DNA of 64,000 nt from Cacajao melanocephalus (lineage: Eukaryota > Chordata > Mammalia > Primates > Pitheciidae). Where the stretch lies: assembly GCA_963573385.1 (NCBI GenBank), contig CAUYLG010005076.1, positions 1-64,000 on the forward strand, given 5' to 3'. The notes under the pieces are model-generated. The model saw only the letters and a list, made by a program, of their open reading frames with translations, was not told where the DNA came from and ran no database searches. The translations under genes and the position numbers were made by a program. Positions 1-14,638 of this stretch are shown one piece after another (the stretch's first letter is position 1; every line of letters begins with the position of its first letter).

Positions 1-100
1 ACTGGAAACTGTTGGTCTGTTGTTGCAGTGATCTGAGATTGCGCAGCTTCTTTCTAGCCTGGGTGACAAGAGTAAAACTATGTTTCAATAAAAAAAAAAA
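1..100 (+). mobile_element. Alu, 3' end only (cut by window edge)
   Basis: The sequence resembles a diverged Alu right arm (GTTGCAGTGATCTGAGATTG, then AGCCTGGGTGACAAGAGTAA) followed by an A-tail. Confidence 0.8.
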
Positions 101-147
101 CTACTATGTATGTCTTAAATGACTGATTATTTCTGGCCACAGAGTAG

Positions 148-1707
<1,560 letters not shown>

Positions 1708-1737
1708 AGGGTTATCCTTCTTACTATGCACATGACT

Positions 1738-2575
1738 TTTTAAACCAACGTTATTGTGATATAATTGACGTATCCTAAATTTACCCATTTAAAGGCTATA
1801 ATTCAGGGTACATAGTACATTCACAAGATTGTGCCACCATCACCACGACCTGACTGAGGAGCATTCCCAGTCCCCAGGAGAAGCCACATTCCCCTTGGCA
1901 GTCCCTGTCCACCTCCAGCCCCTGGCAGCCACTGCCTGACTTCCTTCCTCTGGATTTGCCTGTTCTGCACTTTGATGCTCATGGAAGAGGACAGTGTGTG
2001 GCCTTTTTACCTCGTTCATCGCCAAGGCACGTTTTCAAGGTGCACTGTGTTGGAGAATGTGTCTGCACTTCTTTTTAAGAAACTTTGTTTTTTAGGGTGA
2101 TTTTAGGTGCACAGCAAAACTGAGCAGAAGGCACAGAGATTCCCCATCTACTCCCTACACCTCAGCACGCACCGCCTCCCTCACAACCCACATCCCCACC
2201 ACAGTGTGCATGTGCTACAATCGATGAACCTACGGTGACACATCACTGTCACCCAAAGCCGGCAGTTCACAGGAGAGCCCCCCTTAGTGTTGTGCATTCT
2301 AGGAGTTTGGACAAATAATCATGACACCCATCCCCACTATAGTGTTATACAGAAAGCTTCTGGAAACCCTCTGTGCCTGCCTCCCGTAGATGATGTCTTG
2401 AACTAATAGAAGGGCAAGGAGCTGCTCCCTGACACTGTCCCTCGGCCACCATTGCCAGGCCTCTGTCCCAAGCCGTGCCTACGCCAGATGTCCCAAGGTA
2501 TTGGTGTATTTGCCCTGCTGTGCCCTGAGAGACTTTAACTCTGTTATGCCCCTTCTGGCCCAGCAACTGACAGCA
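1738..2575 (-). mobile_element. Old L1 (L1M type) 3' region fragments
   Basis: The first part (TTGTGATATAATTGACGTAT, then CCCCTGGCAGCCACTGCC and TGGATTTGCCTGTTCTG) and the second (GCAAAACTGAGCAGAAGGC, then CAATCGATGAACCTACGGTG) are typical reverse-strand L1M 3' sequences. Both are well diverged. Family assignment is from memory. Confidence 0.75.
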
Positions 2576-2658
2576 TCAATTATTCTCTATGAGGATATGC
2601 TGTAACTTTCCATGTGTTTCAGGGCTTAGTCATTGTAGCATTAGATGAACATGTTTAG

Positions 2659-2956
2659 GGCTGAGCACGGTGGCTCGTGCCTATAATCCCAGCACTTTGG
2701 GAGGCCAAGTGCACAGATCACCTGAGGTCATGGGTTTGAGACCCGCTGGACCGACATGGTAAAACCCCATCTCTACTAAAAATACAAAAATGAGCCAGGT
2801 GTGGTGGTGCACACCTGTAATCCCAACTACTCAGGAGGCTGGAGTGAGAGGATGACTTGAGCTCAGAAGGTCAAAGCTGCAGTCAACCATGACCACGCCA
2901 ATGCACTCCAGCCTGAGTAACAGAGCGAGATCCTGTCTCAAATAAATTAATTAAAT
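2659..2956 (+). mobile_element. Alu, near full length
   Basis: GGCTGAGCACGGTGGCTCGT at the start and CTGTCTCAAATAAATTAATT at the tail. Confidence 0.97.
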
Positions 2957-5900
2957 ATTCTGATTTTCTTCTTTCTTCTGATGTTTCCACATAGACAATT
3001 TTCTAGCATCCAAATAGAAGGCAGCTCGAAGGAGAATGCATAGTAAAGTTGTTATCATTAATTGTATCATTTGCTGACTAATCTTGCCATAGGATTGATG
3101 AGCATGACAATTATCACACAGAAGAGGGATTTCTTGCTATCCCTCTCAGCTGTCTAAATATTTAAACGTGTGGTATCTGAGCCATATATATTTCTCTTCC
3201 CAATTATTGAGTTCCCAGCTCGGCCCTCAAACAACAGGAAGGCTTTGCTTACGCTGGAGAAGAAAGGCCTTTTTAGAGAGCTGCAGACAGTGGGGCTTCC
3301 TCAGCTGCCGGGATTCTTTCTGAAGGTGGAAGAGTTGCTGGAAGTGGAGGGATCTGTTGAAGTCGGGGTGGGGAGCAGGGGGGTTTTATCGGCCTGAGCT
3401 GGTATTTCAAGGCTGAGATGGGCGCTTAGTCTCCACTTCAGGCCTGCACTCGCTGCCGTGTGACTTCCAGAGCAACGTGGCCCCCCTGCCAGGACTCAGC
3501 AGACGTGAGGATGACGGTCCTGACTCCTCCAAGTGACCACGACCTTCAGAGCAGATCCCTGAGCCCCGCTTCCTCTCCAGAGAAAGCGCAGGCTCTGAGG
3601 CTCCAGCAGCCCTGCGTTCTAAGGCCCTTGGCCCAAGGAGGACAAGGAGAAAAGAACCGCTGAGCTGAGTGTAGACGTGGCTGCCACTCACCCCAACGGC
3701 TGGAGAGTGAAGGGCAGCCTGGCGGCTCACCCAGGAGCACAGAGAGTGCCGGGGAGGGGAAGCGGAAGCGTGGGTAAAACGCAGCTCAGGTTCCAGAACT
3801 TCAAAGTGTCTACCCCAAAATCGATGCGAGGTAACTACGCCAGCAGCTCGGACACTGTCTCCTGCCCACCCCTGCAGCTGCCTACATTTTGATGTTGGTT
3901 TCACAGATCTGGAAGAAATCTGCTTGCAGTCAGAAATCTTAGTGAGATAATCCCAGAGAGATCTGCCGCAGTCATTTAAACATCGGATGCCGCCTCCACC
4001 CACGGCCCCGTCCACGGCTCACCAGGCCTCACCTCATCTCTGCCAACCTAAATTCCTCTTGCTTCGAGGGAAGCTCTTTCCCTATAATCTTCCTTCATCA
4101 CCTGATCAATAAAACCTGGATTTACTGGCCAAGAACAAGCAAAGAAAACGTACCAGTGAGCTTGTCTGAACGGGCTCTCATTGAGAAATGCAGCACAAAT
4201 AAAATGAATGATTGGAGAGGTACGAGTTTTGTTTCACTGGCTTATTTTGGTGGAGAAGCCTGCTCACATCAACTTGGCCATGGAGGAGTAATGTGGCTGT
4301 CCCCAGTTCTGTCAAAAACAACAGCAGACTGAACTCCCAGGCTCACAGCTAGCCACTTCTGAAGATGAGGCCGTGCTTACGGTGCACTCAGGACCACGAC
4401 CTTTTCCAAAGGTTCTCTTGTCTATGACCCTCTGAGCATGGTGCAAGTATTAATGAGGGTTTCCAACGCCGCCTTGCACTGTCATTATCCGTTGATGAAG
4501 AGACAGACGTGTCTCTGACAAATCCGTACCCTAGTTGGATCATCCACATAGTCACTACTGTCTCACTTTTGGAAACACTCCCATCCTCTCTGTCGCTGTC
4601 TCTGGCCTCGTCCCTGCAATCAGATAAAAGCCCCAGTGCACCTCCAGTGCCCTGGGATCCTGCAGCCGTGCCCTCCTGGGTGCAGGTCCCTGACTGCCCC
4701 CACTTTCCATGCCCACCCACCGTCACCCCCATCTGCCTACTCCAGCCTTTTCTGCTTCCCAAAGCCACGGCCAGACGCACCTCCCCAGACACAGCTTGGC
4801 CAGCCCTCCTCTGCTCAGGAATGCACTCAGGCTGGTAATTATTGGCCATGCCAAGTCACTGGCTTGTTCGTCTTGTTCTGGGGACTTCTGTGTCATCTTG
4901 GCTCCCGTGTGAGCTTGGTCGCCTCTGAGCCTCTTCCATGCCTTTCTCTTTCCCTCCAGGCTGTGGCCCCGGCCACCAAAGCCAAGCCATAGCAATGTCC
5001 ACTGTGTATCGTGAGAATGCTGTGTCCAGAGCTCTGCTGTGCCTCTTACCTCTCCACACTCACCCACACACTCACTCACCCACACACAGCAGGCAAGCTC
5101 AGTGCTGTTGTTCCCATTTCACACACTGGAAAGCAGCCTGGAACAGTCTAGCAGTTTGCACAGGATGACACGGCTGCAGCCTGGCCCACCCTTCCTAAGA
5201 AGCCCGTGGGTCCTCACTGCCACCGTGCACAACCTCCTCCAAAGCCCGGGGGCCGTGCTCTCTTCCAGCTCCTGGAGCCATGACCAAAAGGCCCGATGTG
5301 CAGGCGGTGTTGCACTAGATGCGAGACGGGGTCCCTGGCTTAAAAGAGATCTAATGAATTAAACCAGCAGAAAAGACAGAAGCAATACAAGGAATTATCA
5401 TTAATATAAGGTAGCAAATGACTAACACCGAAGAAGTGGCAAAACAGTAGTTGCTGTGGAAGAAAGAAAATATATCTAAGGCTGACATGAGCTGAGACAG
5501 CTCCTTGGAGCAGGTGGCACCAAACGAGGCTGGCAGGTGGGCCTGCTCCCTTGTCTTCGTGACCCTGGGGACAGGCCTCCTCTGGAAGGACTGCAGCAAC
5601 CCCCCGAGCCCTGGGCTTTGGCGCTGGGTTTAGTGTGTTTCCGCCTAATGGTTTCCTAAGATTCAGTCTCTCTCCTCGACAACGCTGAAGGTGCTATCTT
5701 ACAAAGATAAAAATGCCCCAATTTTTCAAATGTACACTTTCATTTCCTTCACAGCCAGGTTGCAGTGTGACTGCAAAGGCCGGCGTGGGTCTTGGCAGCT
5801 CCTGGTCCCAAGGAGCTTGGAATTGCGCTGGGGCCCATAGCAAGGGACCCACAAAGAGCTGCGGGTTGACTTGGGCCTCCTTCCAAACGCCGGGTGAATG

Positions 5901-5957
5901 GAAATATTAATCGCTGTCTGGCAGATGCATTGATTTAACCCAGTGCAGTGATTAATA
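2957..5957. other. Intergenic, moderately GC-rich
   Basis: Several open frames of 100-200 codons overlap on both strands (for example minus 3,407-4,015 from a GTG). None shows a splice context or family similarity I recognise. Short CACACTCAC runs lie at 5,055-5,090. Confidence 0.6.
5095..5175 (+). mobile_element. MIR-like fragment
   Basis: GTTCCCATTTCACACACTGG followed by CAGTTTGCACAGGATGACAC resembles the MIR core (cf. CCCATTTTACAGATGAGG). Strongly diverged. Confidence 0.4.
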
Positions 5958-6275
5958 GGTCTTAGTCCGTTCCTGTGATTATAACAAAAGACCTGAGCTT
6001 GGGTCGTTTATGAAGAACAGACACCGATTTCCCATGTTTAGGAGGTGAGAGTGCAAGATCAAGGCCCCAGCAGGTTCTGTGTCTGGTCAGGGCGGCTCCC
6101 CTCAGACAACGCCTTCTCTGTGTCCTCACGAGGCAGCAGGTGAGGAAGAACAGCGTCGTCCTCAAGCCCCTTTCTAATAAGGAGCGAACCTCCTGCAGGC
6201 TCCGCTCTCAGCACCACCGCACTGGGGACCATGTCTCCACCTGTGAATCTCGGCGACGCATTCCGTCCACAGCAG
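5958..6275 (-). mobile_element. MaLR LTR (MLT1 type)
   Basis: GTCTTAGTCCGTTCCTGTGA, GTGCAAGATCAAGGCCCCAG, GTGTCCTCACGAGG and CGCACTGGGGACCATG fit an antisense MLT1 LTR. It carries no viral coding sequence. Confidence 0.7.
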
Positions 6276-7055
6276 ATGCAATGGAAACGATAGTTCAAAA
6301 TATACTATGGTCACAATTTTAGTAGCAAAAGGCCAGCTACCTGTCTGGAACGATGTCGGGCCTTCTGCTGTGGCTTCTCTGAGATCCTCAGGTCCCTCCT
6401 CACTTACGGCCTCCTTCATTCTCCCTGCAGTCCTGGGCTAGGAACCTCCACACCCACCACCCACTGCTCACCTTCTGCTGCCCCCACAGCTCACACGGCC
6501 CATCCACCCAGCGTGTCTCATCTGCCTGCCTACACCAGCGCTTCACCTCACAGCTTCGCCGCCACTGTCTCTCAGAGCCCTCCCTGACCCTCAAAGACTG
6601 GTCTAGGGGCTTCCCTACACACTTTCAAGGCTGCCTGTAGCCCAGTGGTCTGTCTTGGTCTCCAGCAAGCTGCTTTCCTAAGACAGGAGGCATGTATTGG
6701 TGCCATCATACACTGGGTGCTGCCCAGGCTGACCAGGCCTAGCCTGTGGTGGCCCTCGGGGACTGTTTGTGACAGCTGAGTGGCAGGGGCTGGCAGAAAG
6801 CCCTCAGCTCTGGGCTCTCTGTTCACTAGCACCCATCCCCTTGTCTGTCATGGTAGAACATGAATCTTAGCAGAAACGCACAAACCACCCCAATCATAAA
6901 ACTGTGTGCATTCCTATGCAGTTCATTATCAGTCAAGATGTAAATTCACAATCCTGGTAATTACTAATCAATACAATCAATACAATTAGACCCAATAAGT
7001 CCCTGAATTGAAAAATGTAAAAAGAGCTAGTTGAGAGGTCAAAACACAGAGGAAG

Positions 7056-7327
7056 TCCTGGTGGGGTGGCTCACTTTGGGAGGCAGAGGCCAGCCCAGAA
7101 GCTAGAGCCTGGACAACACAGTGAGACCCCCATCTCTCAAAAAATATATTAAAAATTAGCCAGGTGTGGTGGCGCATGCCTTGGTCCCAGCTACTCAGGA
7201 GGCTGAGGTGGGAGGATCGCTTGAGCCCAGGAGTTTGAGGCTACAGTGAGTCCTGACTGTGCCACTGCACTCCAGCCTGGGCTATAGAGCGAGACCCTGT
7301 CTCAAAAATAAATTAATAATTTTAAAA
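7056..7327 (+). mobile_element. Alu (old, J-like), left arm damaged
   Basis: The right arm is clear (GGTGTGGTGGCGCATGCC, GGGAGGATCGCTTGAGCCCA). The left arm has lost the part between GGTGGGGTGGCTCA and CTTTGGGAGG. Confidence 0.92.
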
Positions 7328-8514
7328 GCACACACACGAAGGAAGAAGGCCTGAATGATTCTCAAAGCCCATCCTGTACCTGCCCTCCCAGCAAAATGAC
7401 TCCAGCTTTGCCTGGGCACTCACAAGGAGAGCAAGGCCCAGGCTGCTCCCACAGGGGCGTGCCACCAGGTGCAGAAGCCACGCTCTCCGCCTGTCCACTC
7501 CCACACCCACCATCGCTGTGCCACATGTGGGCAAAGGAAGAATCGGAAACGAAAGGTTGCCAGTTACCTTTTCAGGGAAATGCATGTCCCCGTTTGTTTT
7601 CTAGAATGAAATGAATGGCTTCAGGTGTTTAGAGGCACCTGTAAATGCCCCTCGTGCTGGGAGATGAATGCAGGCTGCAGATTCTGGCTGCCTTCTCCAC
7701 CAGCTGCTGCCAATGCACCTTAATCGCTTGTACACATCACGTTTTCCCGGGAAGCTGATGAGTCACCTGCCTTTCCACGTGTAGGCTCACGCCCACCTCA
7801 ATCCATCCTTCTTCACATCTCTACAGGTAAAGAAAATTGCCTATGTTCACTGCCCCAAATAGCCACCCACTACTCCCAAGGGTGAGCATTCAAAAGACAT
7901 AAGGCGCACCTCTCAGAGCCAGTCTGGATAGCTACGATGGGAACAGTTATGCTCTTTCAAAAGGCTCATTCTCTTCTACGCCCACAGAAGAAAGTTAGGG
8001 ACTTCTCGCTGCAGCCCAGGAGGTGGTAAAAGAACCCTGAATCTCCACCTGAGGACACCTGAACCCAGTCGGTGCCTCCACCGCACTCCAGTTAAAAGAC
8101 CAGGGATCTTACGTGTCACTATTTGAGAAGAATCAAACCTCACGAGATTAAATCACTTCCGATGCTCTCTCCTTCTTCCAGGCACGTGAATGGGCCCATC
8201 CAGACAACGTGTTTGTGCTGGGCTATTTGGTCAGATGTATGTAAAAGCTCTGGGAATCCCGGCAGCAAGTAACTGCACACCTTCACACAGTAGGGCTCAT
8301 CAAGAGCTCTGCGAGTGCGTAAGTGGCTGGATGAATGAATCACTGAGCGCTGAAGGCTTGGGCCTGTCCTCGTGCCATTGATGAGATCGGCAAATCCCCA
8401 CCATGGAAGAGCGCGCCTAGGGCAGCAGCTCCCGTCTCAACCCTCCCTCGCCCTAGAGTATTCTAAAAACAGACGACTACTGCACAGGTGTCTGAAGCGG
8501 AGCTAGATCCATAA

Positions 8515-8675
8515 ATTATCCAGTGGAAGTTGATCCTCGCAATAAGATGCATCTTTTGCTGTATAGCTGAGAACCCTGAGCGTCAGAGAGGGTAACTAAC
8601 TGGGCTGAGGTTAAACAGCCATGTAGGGGAAGGAGCTGAGATGAGGCGGTCTGACTCCAGCATCTGCACTTCCAG
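8515..8675 (+). mobile_element. MIR-like fragment
   Basis: AGCTGAGAACCCTGAGCGTC, then AGAGAGGGTAACTAACTGGG and GTCTGACTCCAGCATCT, fits the MIR core order. Confidence 0.6.
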
Positions 8676-8911
8676 CGACCCGGGCTGCAGTAGCTCCTCA
8701 CATCTTCATGTGAAAACCCGCAGGCTGAGCCTGACAATCTGCATCTTAAACAACCTCCCAGGCAAAGCCCGTGCTGATGGTTGACGGATCTCACCAGGAG
8801 CACAAAGCACTGTTCTGCTGCTTCTGTGATCTGTCCTCTAAAACAGCTTCCACAACTTTCCCGAGTATACGAATGAATCTACCTTTTCATTTTTGTGATT
8901 CCGTTTTGTAT

Positions 8912-9205
8912 GAGTCAGGATTCTCCAGAGAAGCAGAGCCAATAGGAGATACAGACATAGAGAGAGAGAGAGTTTCAGAAATCGGGGCTTGTGTGATTTG
9001 AGGAACTGGCAAGCCTGGAGTCCACAGGGCAGGTCAGCTGCCTGGAGATGGAGGCGACAGTGGAGATTTCAGTCTGGAGTCCGAAGGCCATGTGGAGATG
9101 GAATACCTTCTTCCTCAGGAAACCTTGGTCCCACTGAAGGCTCTTAAGGCCTTCAGCGGACCAGAGAGGGAAAATGCAGCTTTCTCTCTACATAACTGCT
9201 TTCCG
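8912..9205 (+). mobile_element. Old interspersed repeat, LTR-like, family unresolved
   Basis: GTCAGGATTCTCCAGAGAAG, the AGAGAGAG run, GGCAAGCCTGGAGTCCACAG and GAGTCCGAAGGCCATGTGGA match a common human interspersed repeat whose name I am not certain of. Confidence 0.55.
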
Positions 9206-9600
9206 TTTCCACAGTGGGGCTCTGTGAGCTGAGAATGTTTGTGCCGTCACCTTGGGCTTCCTTCCTCTTGGGTCTAGTCCGCGGCACAGAAAGAAGGTTG
9301 GCCTGGACTTTGGTGTCTAAAGCTTGGGCCTTCTACCAGCCACTAACTTAAGAACTTCTGAAATTATTCTAATCACATTTTTAATGCTTCATCTTTGAAT
9401 GTTTAAAAATATTCATTGTAATGTCATTGTCAAGTAGGTAATGTGCTCAGACACCGGCAGCTTGTTTCCCAGCTCCCGGACAGGTGACTGCGGCTCACAG
9501 CTTCCAGCCTCCAGCAGAGACTGCCACTCAGTGTCCCCAGCAAAGCTCCGGAGTTGGTCTGGAACCCGAAGGACAAACAATCCAAGTAAGTTAAGCTGAG

Positions 9601-9679
9601 AGAGAGGAAGGAAGAAAAAGGAAGGAAGGAAGGAAGAAGGAAGGAAGGAAGGAAGGAAGCAAGCAAGCAAGGAAGGAAT
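9601..9679. repeat. GGAA microsatellite
   Basis: There are roughly 13 GGAA units in blocks of 2, 4, 5 and 2, broken by GAAAAA, GAA and (GCAA)n. GGAA arrays with four or more consecutive units are known binding platforms for the EWSR1::FLI1 fusion factor. Confidence 0.93.
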
Positions 9680-10294
9680 AATGGATCTGTCCTCCTTAAT
9701 AACAAAGGTTAATTTTAACCGAATTTTTTGCCTGTGTTGCTGCACTTAATGTCACCTTCAGCAATCACTTTAACCATTTGGGAATATTACTGACACCTGT
9801 TCCACTGGAAGTTTCTGATAAAGAAGGCTTTATCAATATCTAAGCACGTTTTGATCTTCTGCTGAATGCTAATTTGTAAGTGCAGGGATATTTCATGATT
9901 ACTTCTTACTTCCAAGAGTTTCAGTCAACAGCTAAAATGAGTCTCTGAAATAACGTACGCTGCTTTGAATCTACTCCTCAAAATTTACACCCCACCTAAA
10001 ATACTTTCCCAATTTTCCCACTCACCTAAGGCCTTGCTCATAACTGAATCCTTTGAAAAACGTTACCATTTTCAAAGTGTTTGCATACACTTAATTTTTA
10101 ATATGCCTGCACCAGGCACTCTGCATGAACGGGGTCAAAGTAAGTCCTGTGCTGCGTTCCCCCAAAAAGCCTTTCTGTCCAGTGTCACCACTTGAGGCAC
10201 ATCAGTCACTCCAAGAACATCTCAGAAAGAACATAATTTCACTAATACTGATGAGGAGATTATATATGTTTAGCCTACAAGGAATCAGACATTA

Positions 10295-11185
10295 AAAGTC
10301 AGTGAATATTTATATGATCTTTTGATGAAGAAGGCCTATTTTTTTTTTACAAATAACACAAAAGCAAAGACCAAAACAATAAGGAAAACAGTAACAATTT
10401 TTAAACCTAAAAGTGTAAAATTTCTAGATGCCAAACTTCAATTAACAAAATTACGAACAAGTGAAGAGTCCAAATAAAATACTTGCACTATGCATGAAAA
10501 ACAAAACGTTTGTTTTCTAGCATATTTGATTATTTTAAGAATCAGTAAGTAAAAAAGATAACTCCCATGAGAAAAAAATGAAGCCAGGGCATTAATTGCC
10601 AACTCATTAAAAATGTGTAAATATATAACATTTATATCAATCTAAAAGCTATAACGGCAAACATATTCATAATATTCAATCTTTCTAGAATTCAAAGAAG
10701 CATGTATCAAAAAATGAGAAACCAGTTTTGTCATTGGAAAAGTTGTATTTATTTTTTATTATGTTTTGATAAAAGCCTGTTTTTGGTGAGGGTCTGACAG
10801 ATCAGATGCTCTCAAACATGGGTGGAGGAAATGTAAATTCATGCAACTTTTCTAAATATTGACACAGCTCAGTGTTCACCAGGATGCTTAAAGATTTCAA
10901 AAACTTTAACCTAATTATTTCATATCTGCAAATCTAAGGAAATAATCCAGAATGAGCAGAATTTGGAACACAGGAATATTTGTTGTAACATTATTCATAA
11001 CCATGAACCAATAACCTTAAATATTCAAGAACGAAAGGGAGAAATAAATTGAATTTATTCCGCATTTGATAGAAAACTATAGAATCACTAATACAAATGT
11101 GATTTTGAAAAATATTTACTGACCTTGAAAAATGTTTAGGCCATTGTTAAGAGAAAAAGCAGAATGAAAGCATTGCAAATAATAA
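10295..11185 (+). mobile_element. Old L1M/HAL1-like LINE fragment
   Basis: TATATGATCTTTTGATGAAG with AAAGCAAAGACCAAAACAAT, then GGAGGAAATGTAAATTCATG and GGAAATAATCCAGAATGAGC, follow the order of an L1M/HAL1 3' half. No open frame remains. Confidence 0.7.
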
Positions 11186-11492
11186 TGATTTCCTCAGGAA
11201 TGTGTGTTAAAATTACCTGTGTATTTATATTTATTAAAAGATCTGCTCACTGATATTTTAGATGTACCCCCCTGCTGAGAACCACCAATATGCTGTATTA
11301 TCCCAATTCTCCTGCATACAAAATACTGAAACAAAATCCACAAAACGGTCATTATGTTTTGCCCTATATTAGTACATTTATCATTTGAAAAAAGAGGGCA
11401 ATTTTTAAAAATACAAAATAAAGTCTTTAATCTGGCAAAAGATAGGCTGCTAGTATTGTTTATCTTTATTTTAGATTCCATTTCTTTCTTTC

Positions 11493-11626
11493 CTTTTTAT
11501 TTTTATAGCGATGAGGTCTTGCTACATTGCCTAGGTTGGTCTCAAACTTCTGTCTTAAAGTAATCCTCCCACCTCAAACTCCCAAAATGCTGGGATTACA
11601 GGCATGAGCCACCCCTCCTGGCCTGG
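11493..11626 (-). mobile_element. Alu monomer (left-arm/FLAM-like)
   Basis: GCGATGAGGTCTTGCTACAT to GGGATTACAGGCATGAGCCA. Only one arm is present. Confidence 0.88.
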
Positions 11627-12984
11627 ATCTCATTTCTTAAATCAAATTTTCCTCTGATAGCTTTTCTCATACAGAGCCACTTTGGTAGCACATTGAGATT
11701 ACACAATTGCTTGCATCTTTTATTGATGCTTTTCATCATTTTCAAATTGACAAAAATTTCCCGAGAGACAACAGAAAGTGAAATTCAATGTTCACGTAAT
11801 GTTCATTCGATGTTTATGAAAATGTCATGTCTGCTTTACTGACTTAAACATATCTGTCAGATAATAAACACTGACTTTTTTTAACTTAAGGACTATGTTT
11901 TGCTGAAAAAGCTTTTTTTTTTTTGAACAGGTAAAGGCAGTGAACTAATTCATACATTCTCCTTTACCTACTTTTAATTCATGAAGCTAAAAACAGGGTA
12001 TTGTATTATAGATCACATTATACCTTGAAAACGTGGACAGAGCTCCCTTCCTAGAGCGGCGGAAGTCAAACACACTAGCTAACAACCTTCAAGAGCCGTG
12101 TTTATGAAGAACTCCTAATAGGTTATAATCAATCGAGTTAAAATCAGTTAAAAATAACACGCGTTCCCTTGCTACTCATCATCTAGGATGTGGGTGGAGG
12201 GACTAATGATAACTCCCGCCCATGGTAACTCCTTTGTGCTCCTTTTTTCCCTCTTTCTACTTTCTGCTTTCTCTGTCCCGTCCGCATTGTTACTGCATGG
12301 TCTGTCTTGCCTCTTAATTGAGCCCGCTATCTCAGAGTGCAAGGTCACTGATCTCTTGCAAAGCACAACCCGAAGCTGGTGCCGAGGCAACGTGTGACTG
12401 GGATGCCAAGCACTGACACTGTGAGCTACAAAACTTACAAACCCCAAAGTCACTGAGATTTCAAGTGTGCTCAGCTCTCTTCATGTGTGTTTAATGCACA
12501 AAGGAGCACATTCTTGACATTGTTCTAGTCACCATCAGCCAGAATTCGAAGTACTTATCTGTGTGCTTCTGGATCAAGCTCTATGGCCATAGTGGGTCAC
12601 TTGAACTTGGGTAGAGGTGTGTTTTGTCATCAATAACATTTCCATTATGGCTAAGCACTGCCTGCTGTCCCGTGAATCTCCTCCTCTGTGCCGAGTGCCT
12701 GAGGCCTGCGCCCTTCCTCACCACCGTCTCACCATCATCCCAGCACCAAGGCCAGCTTTGAGGGCAGGCCTCCTCCGCACACATCCCCTCCCTCTTCCCT
12801 GTTGGGTTTTAGTAGGAATGTAAACTTCCCAGTGTTAAAATAAACCTATGTCTGCAAAAGAAAACAAAAACAACACAAAATTTGTTGGTAATTTGTTATT
12901 TGTCTGACTTTTCCTATGAACTATTAGGTTGCTTTATTTATATTTCTCTGCAAACATATGCTGTTTTCCACCCATGATTACAAT

Positions 12985-13125
12985 TTGCATAGATGATCCA
13001 CTTCCTTTTCTAGATTGGGACATCTTTGAACGCAGAATCTGTCTCCATTTACCAGGCACTCCCTACCGGAGTACTTGCTGCACTGTGGCCATCAACAAGT
13101 ATTTGTTCAACATTTAATAAAGGTG
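12985..13125 (+). mobile_element. L2-like 3' end
   Basis: GACATCTTTGAACGCAGAAT, CCAGGCACTC and AACAAGTATTTGTTCAACATTTAATAAA (split motif) resemble the L2 tail. Confidence 0.45.
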
Positions 13126-13914
13126 CCATTTAACAAAATTCTATTAAATTTGTTTCTCTCTACATGGAAATGTAATTTTATCTTATTAGACACATTTCAC
13201 TTTTAAACACCCTAAAATAGCACTCTTGGAATGAGGAAATGAATGGAAACTAAGAAGACACCTGTGAGGACCTTTGTCCCAGTCCCTGTCAATTCATCTT
13301 CCAGCCACCTGCCAAGGATACGGGCTCAAAGGCGGGTGTCAGGCTGAGGTCGCCCAGTCGACAACTCGGGGCTCAGATGCCACCCTCCCACTTCTACCAC
13401 ATGCAAGAGCAGAGAGAGAGCTCCTTAAAGCCAGTTTATTTAGCATTTTAATCTTTCATTATTCGATTTCTTATAATTTATACATTTGAAGAACGCCTGT
13501 GTTCCATACTGGTTGGGGGGTGGAACCCCAGCCTGGAGGCCGCTGTTCTGGCGTTTTCGTGGCTGGAGTTTCTTTTGCTATCTGGAATCAGAGTCTCCGT
13601 AGGCCACTGAGGATCGCCTGCGGGGGCAGCTGGGGGATGCCACGCATTCGAGTCTGACCATCTGGGGACCCAGTGCGCTGGGGTGCCCTGGCCGAAGCGA
13701 GGCCAATTGTCCTCAGTGTGACCGAGAGAGCCTTCTCATAGCCACGCACAAAGACAGAGACCGTCAACGTGCGTCCCAGGGTAGGGCAGAGGCAGCGCGT
13801 TTCGGATTCTCTTTCAGAATGTGGTGGTAACTGCTGCTGTTCTAACGTGTAGGAAGTTAAACAAAGAGCCTTAGGAGACAGACAGGAGAAAGAACCTTGG
13901 ATTTGTTCTAGAAT

Positions 13915-14018
13915 CCGAGGCCTGGCTTTTTGAGCCAGGCTTAGTTTTATTAGCATACAGCATAATACTTGGCACCACAAGGCACTTAATAAATATTTAT
14001 GCACAAATGAATGGATTT
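13915..14018 (+). mobile_element. L2-like 3' end
   Basis: GCATAATACTTGGCACCACA, then CACTTAATAAATATTTATGC and ATGAATGG fit the L2 end. Confidence 0.5.
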
Positions 14019-14444
14019 TCGGCACACCACTTAACCCTTTGTATACTCAGCCTCCACATCTACAACATAAGGCCGTTCAACGAGACAACGGTCCCGATTG
14101 TAAGAATGTCTTGATGTAGAGATCTCTGTTTCCCTCATTGTTTACTTTGATGCATAATTAAAGCAAATTATAATCAAACCTCATTAATTTAGAATTATAC
14201 AAGTAAGCCCCCTCTAATTCGTTAAAATCTGAATTACCAAATATATTAAGAGAAATACAACATTACTTTTTAAAAATTCAATAAAAAAGATAAAGATATA
14301 AGTGAATAAGAATAAAATGAATTAGATAACATGATTTACACACTTATGTTCCAGATTGATAAGTCCAAACTTTCAAATGTCCTAACAATAAAATACAGTT
14401 CTGAGTTTGGATGCTGAAGACTTTCAGGGTAGCTCCTTTGTCTG

Positions 14445-14512
14445 TCTCTTTCTTTCTTTCTTTCATTTCTTTCTTCTTTTTCTTCCTTCCTTCCTTTCTT
14501 CCTTTTTTCTCT
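14445..14512. repeat. CTTT/CTTC pyrimidine microsatellite
   Basis: This is an interrupted (TTTC)n and (TTCC)n tract, entirely pyrimidine apart from an A near 14,465. Confidence 0.9.
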
Positions 14513-14638
14513 GATGTTTACTTTTGTCTTTCCACCTAGATAGTAAGCCTCTGAAGTCACGGAGTATGTAGTATAGGACTTGTGAGAGAGCCTTAGAAAA
14601 TTTTCAGAAGTATTTGAGAAGTTTCTATGCAACAGTTG

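Larger units (their letters stand above)
6276..8911. other. Intergenic between repeats
   Basis: Outside the listed Alu and MIR, nothing is recognised. A scrap at 8,730-8,800 (ATCTGCATCTTAAACAACCT) may be a MER5A 3' end. Confidence 0.55.
11627..14444. other. Intergenic
   Basis: Mostly unique-looking sequence with two L2-like tails listed separately. A slightly CpG-richer patch lies at 13,540-13,810, but with no promoter signature strong enough to call. Confidence 0.55.

Noticed and set aside
3407..4015. Minus-strand 202-codon frame
   Set aside because: Begins at GTG, has no recognisable domain, no splice context, and competing frames overlap on both strands.
9413..9745. Minus-strand frames rich in Leu/Pro/Ser/Phe
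   Set aside because: Produced by the GGAA microsatellite.
13588..14025. Minus-strand 145-codon frame
   Set aside because: GTG start inside an L2-like tail and no recognised similarity.
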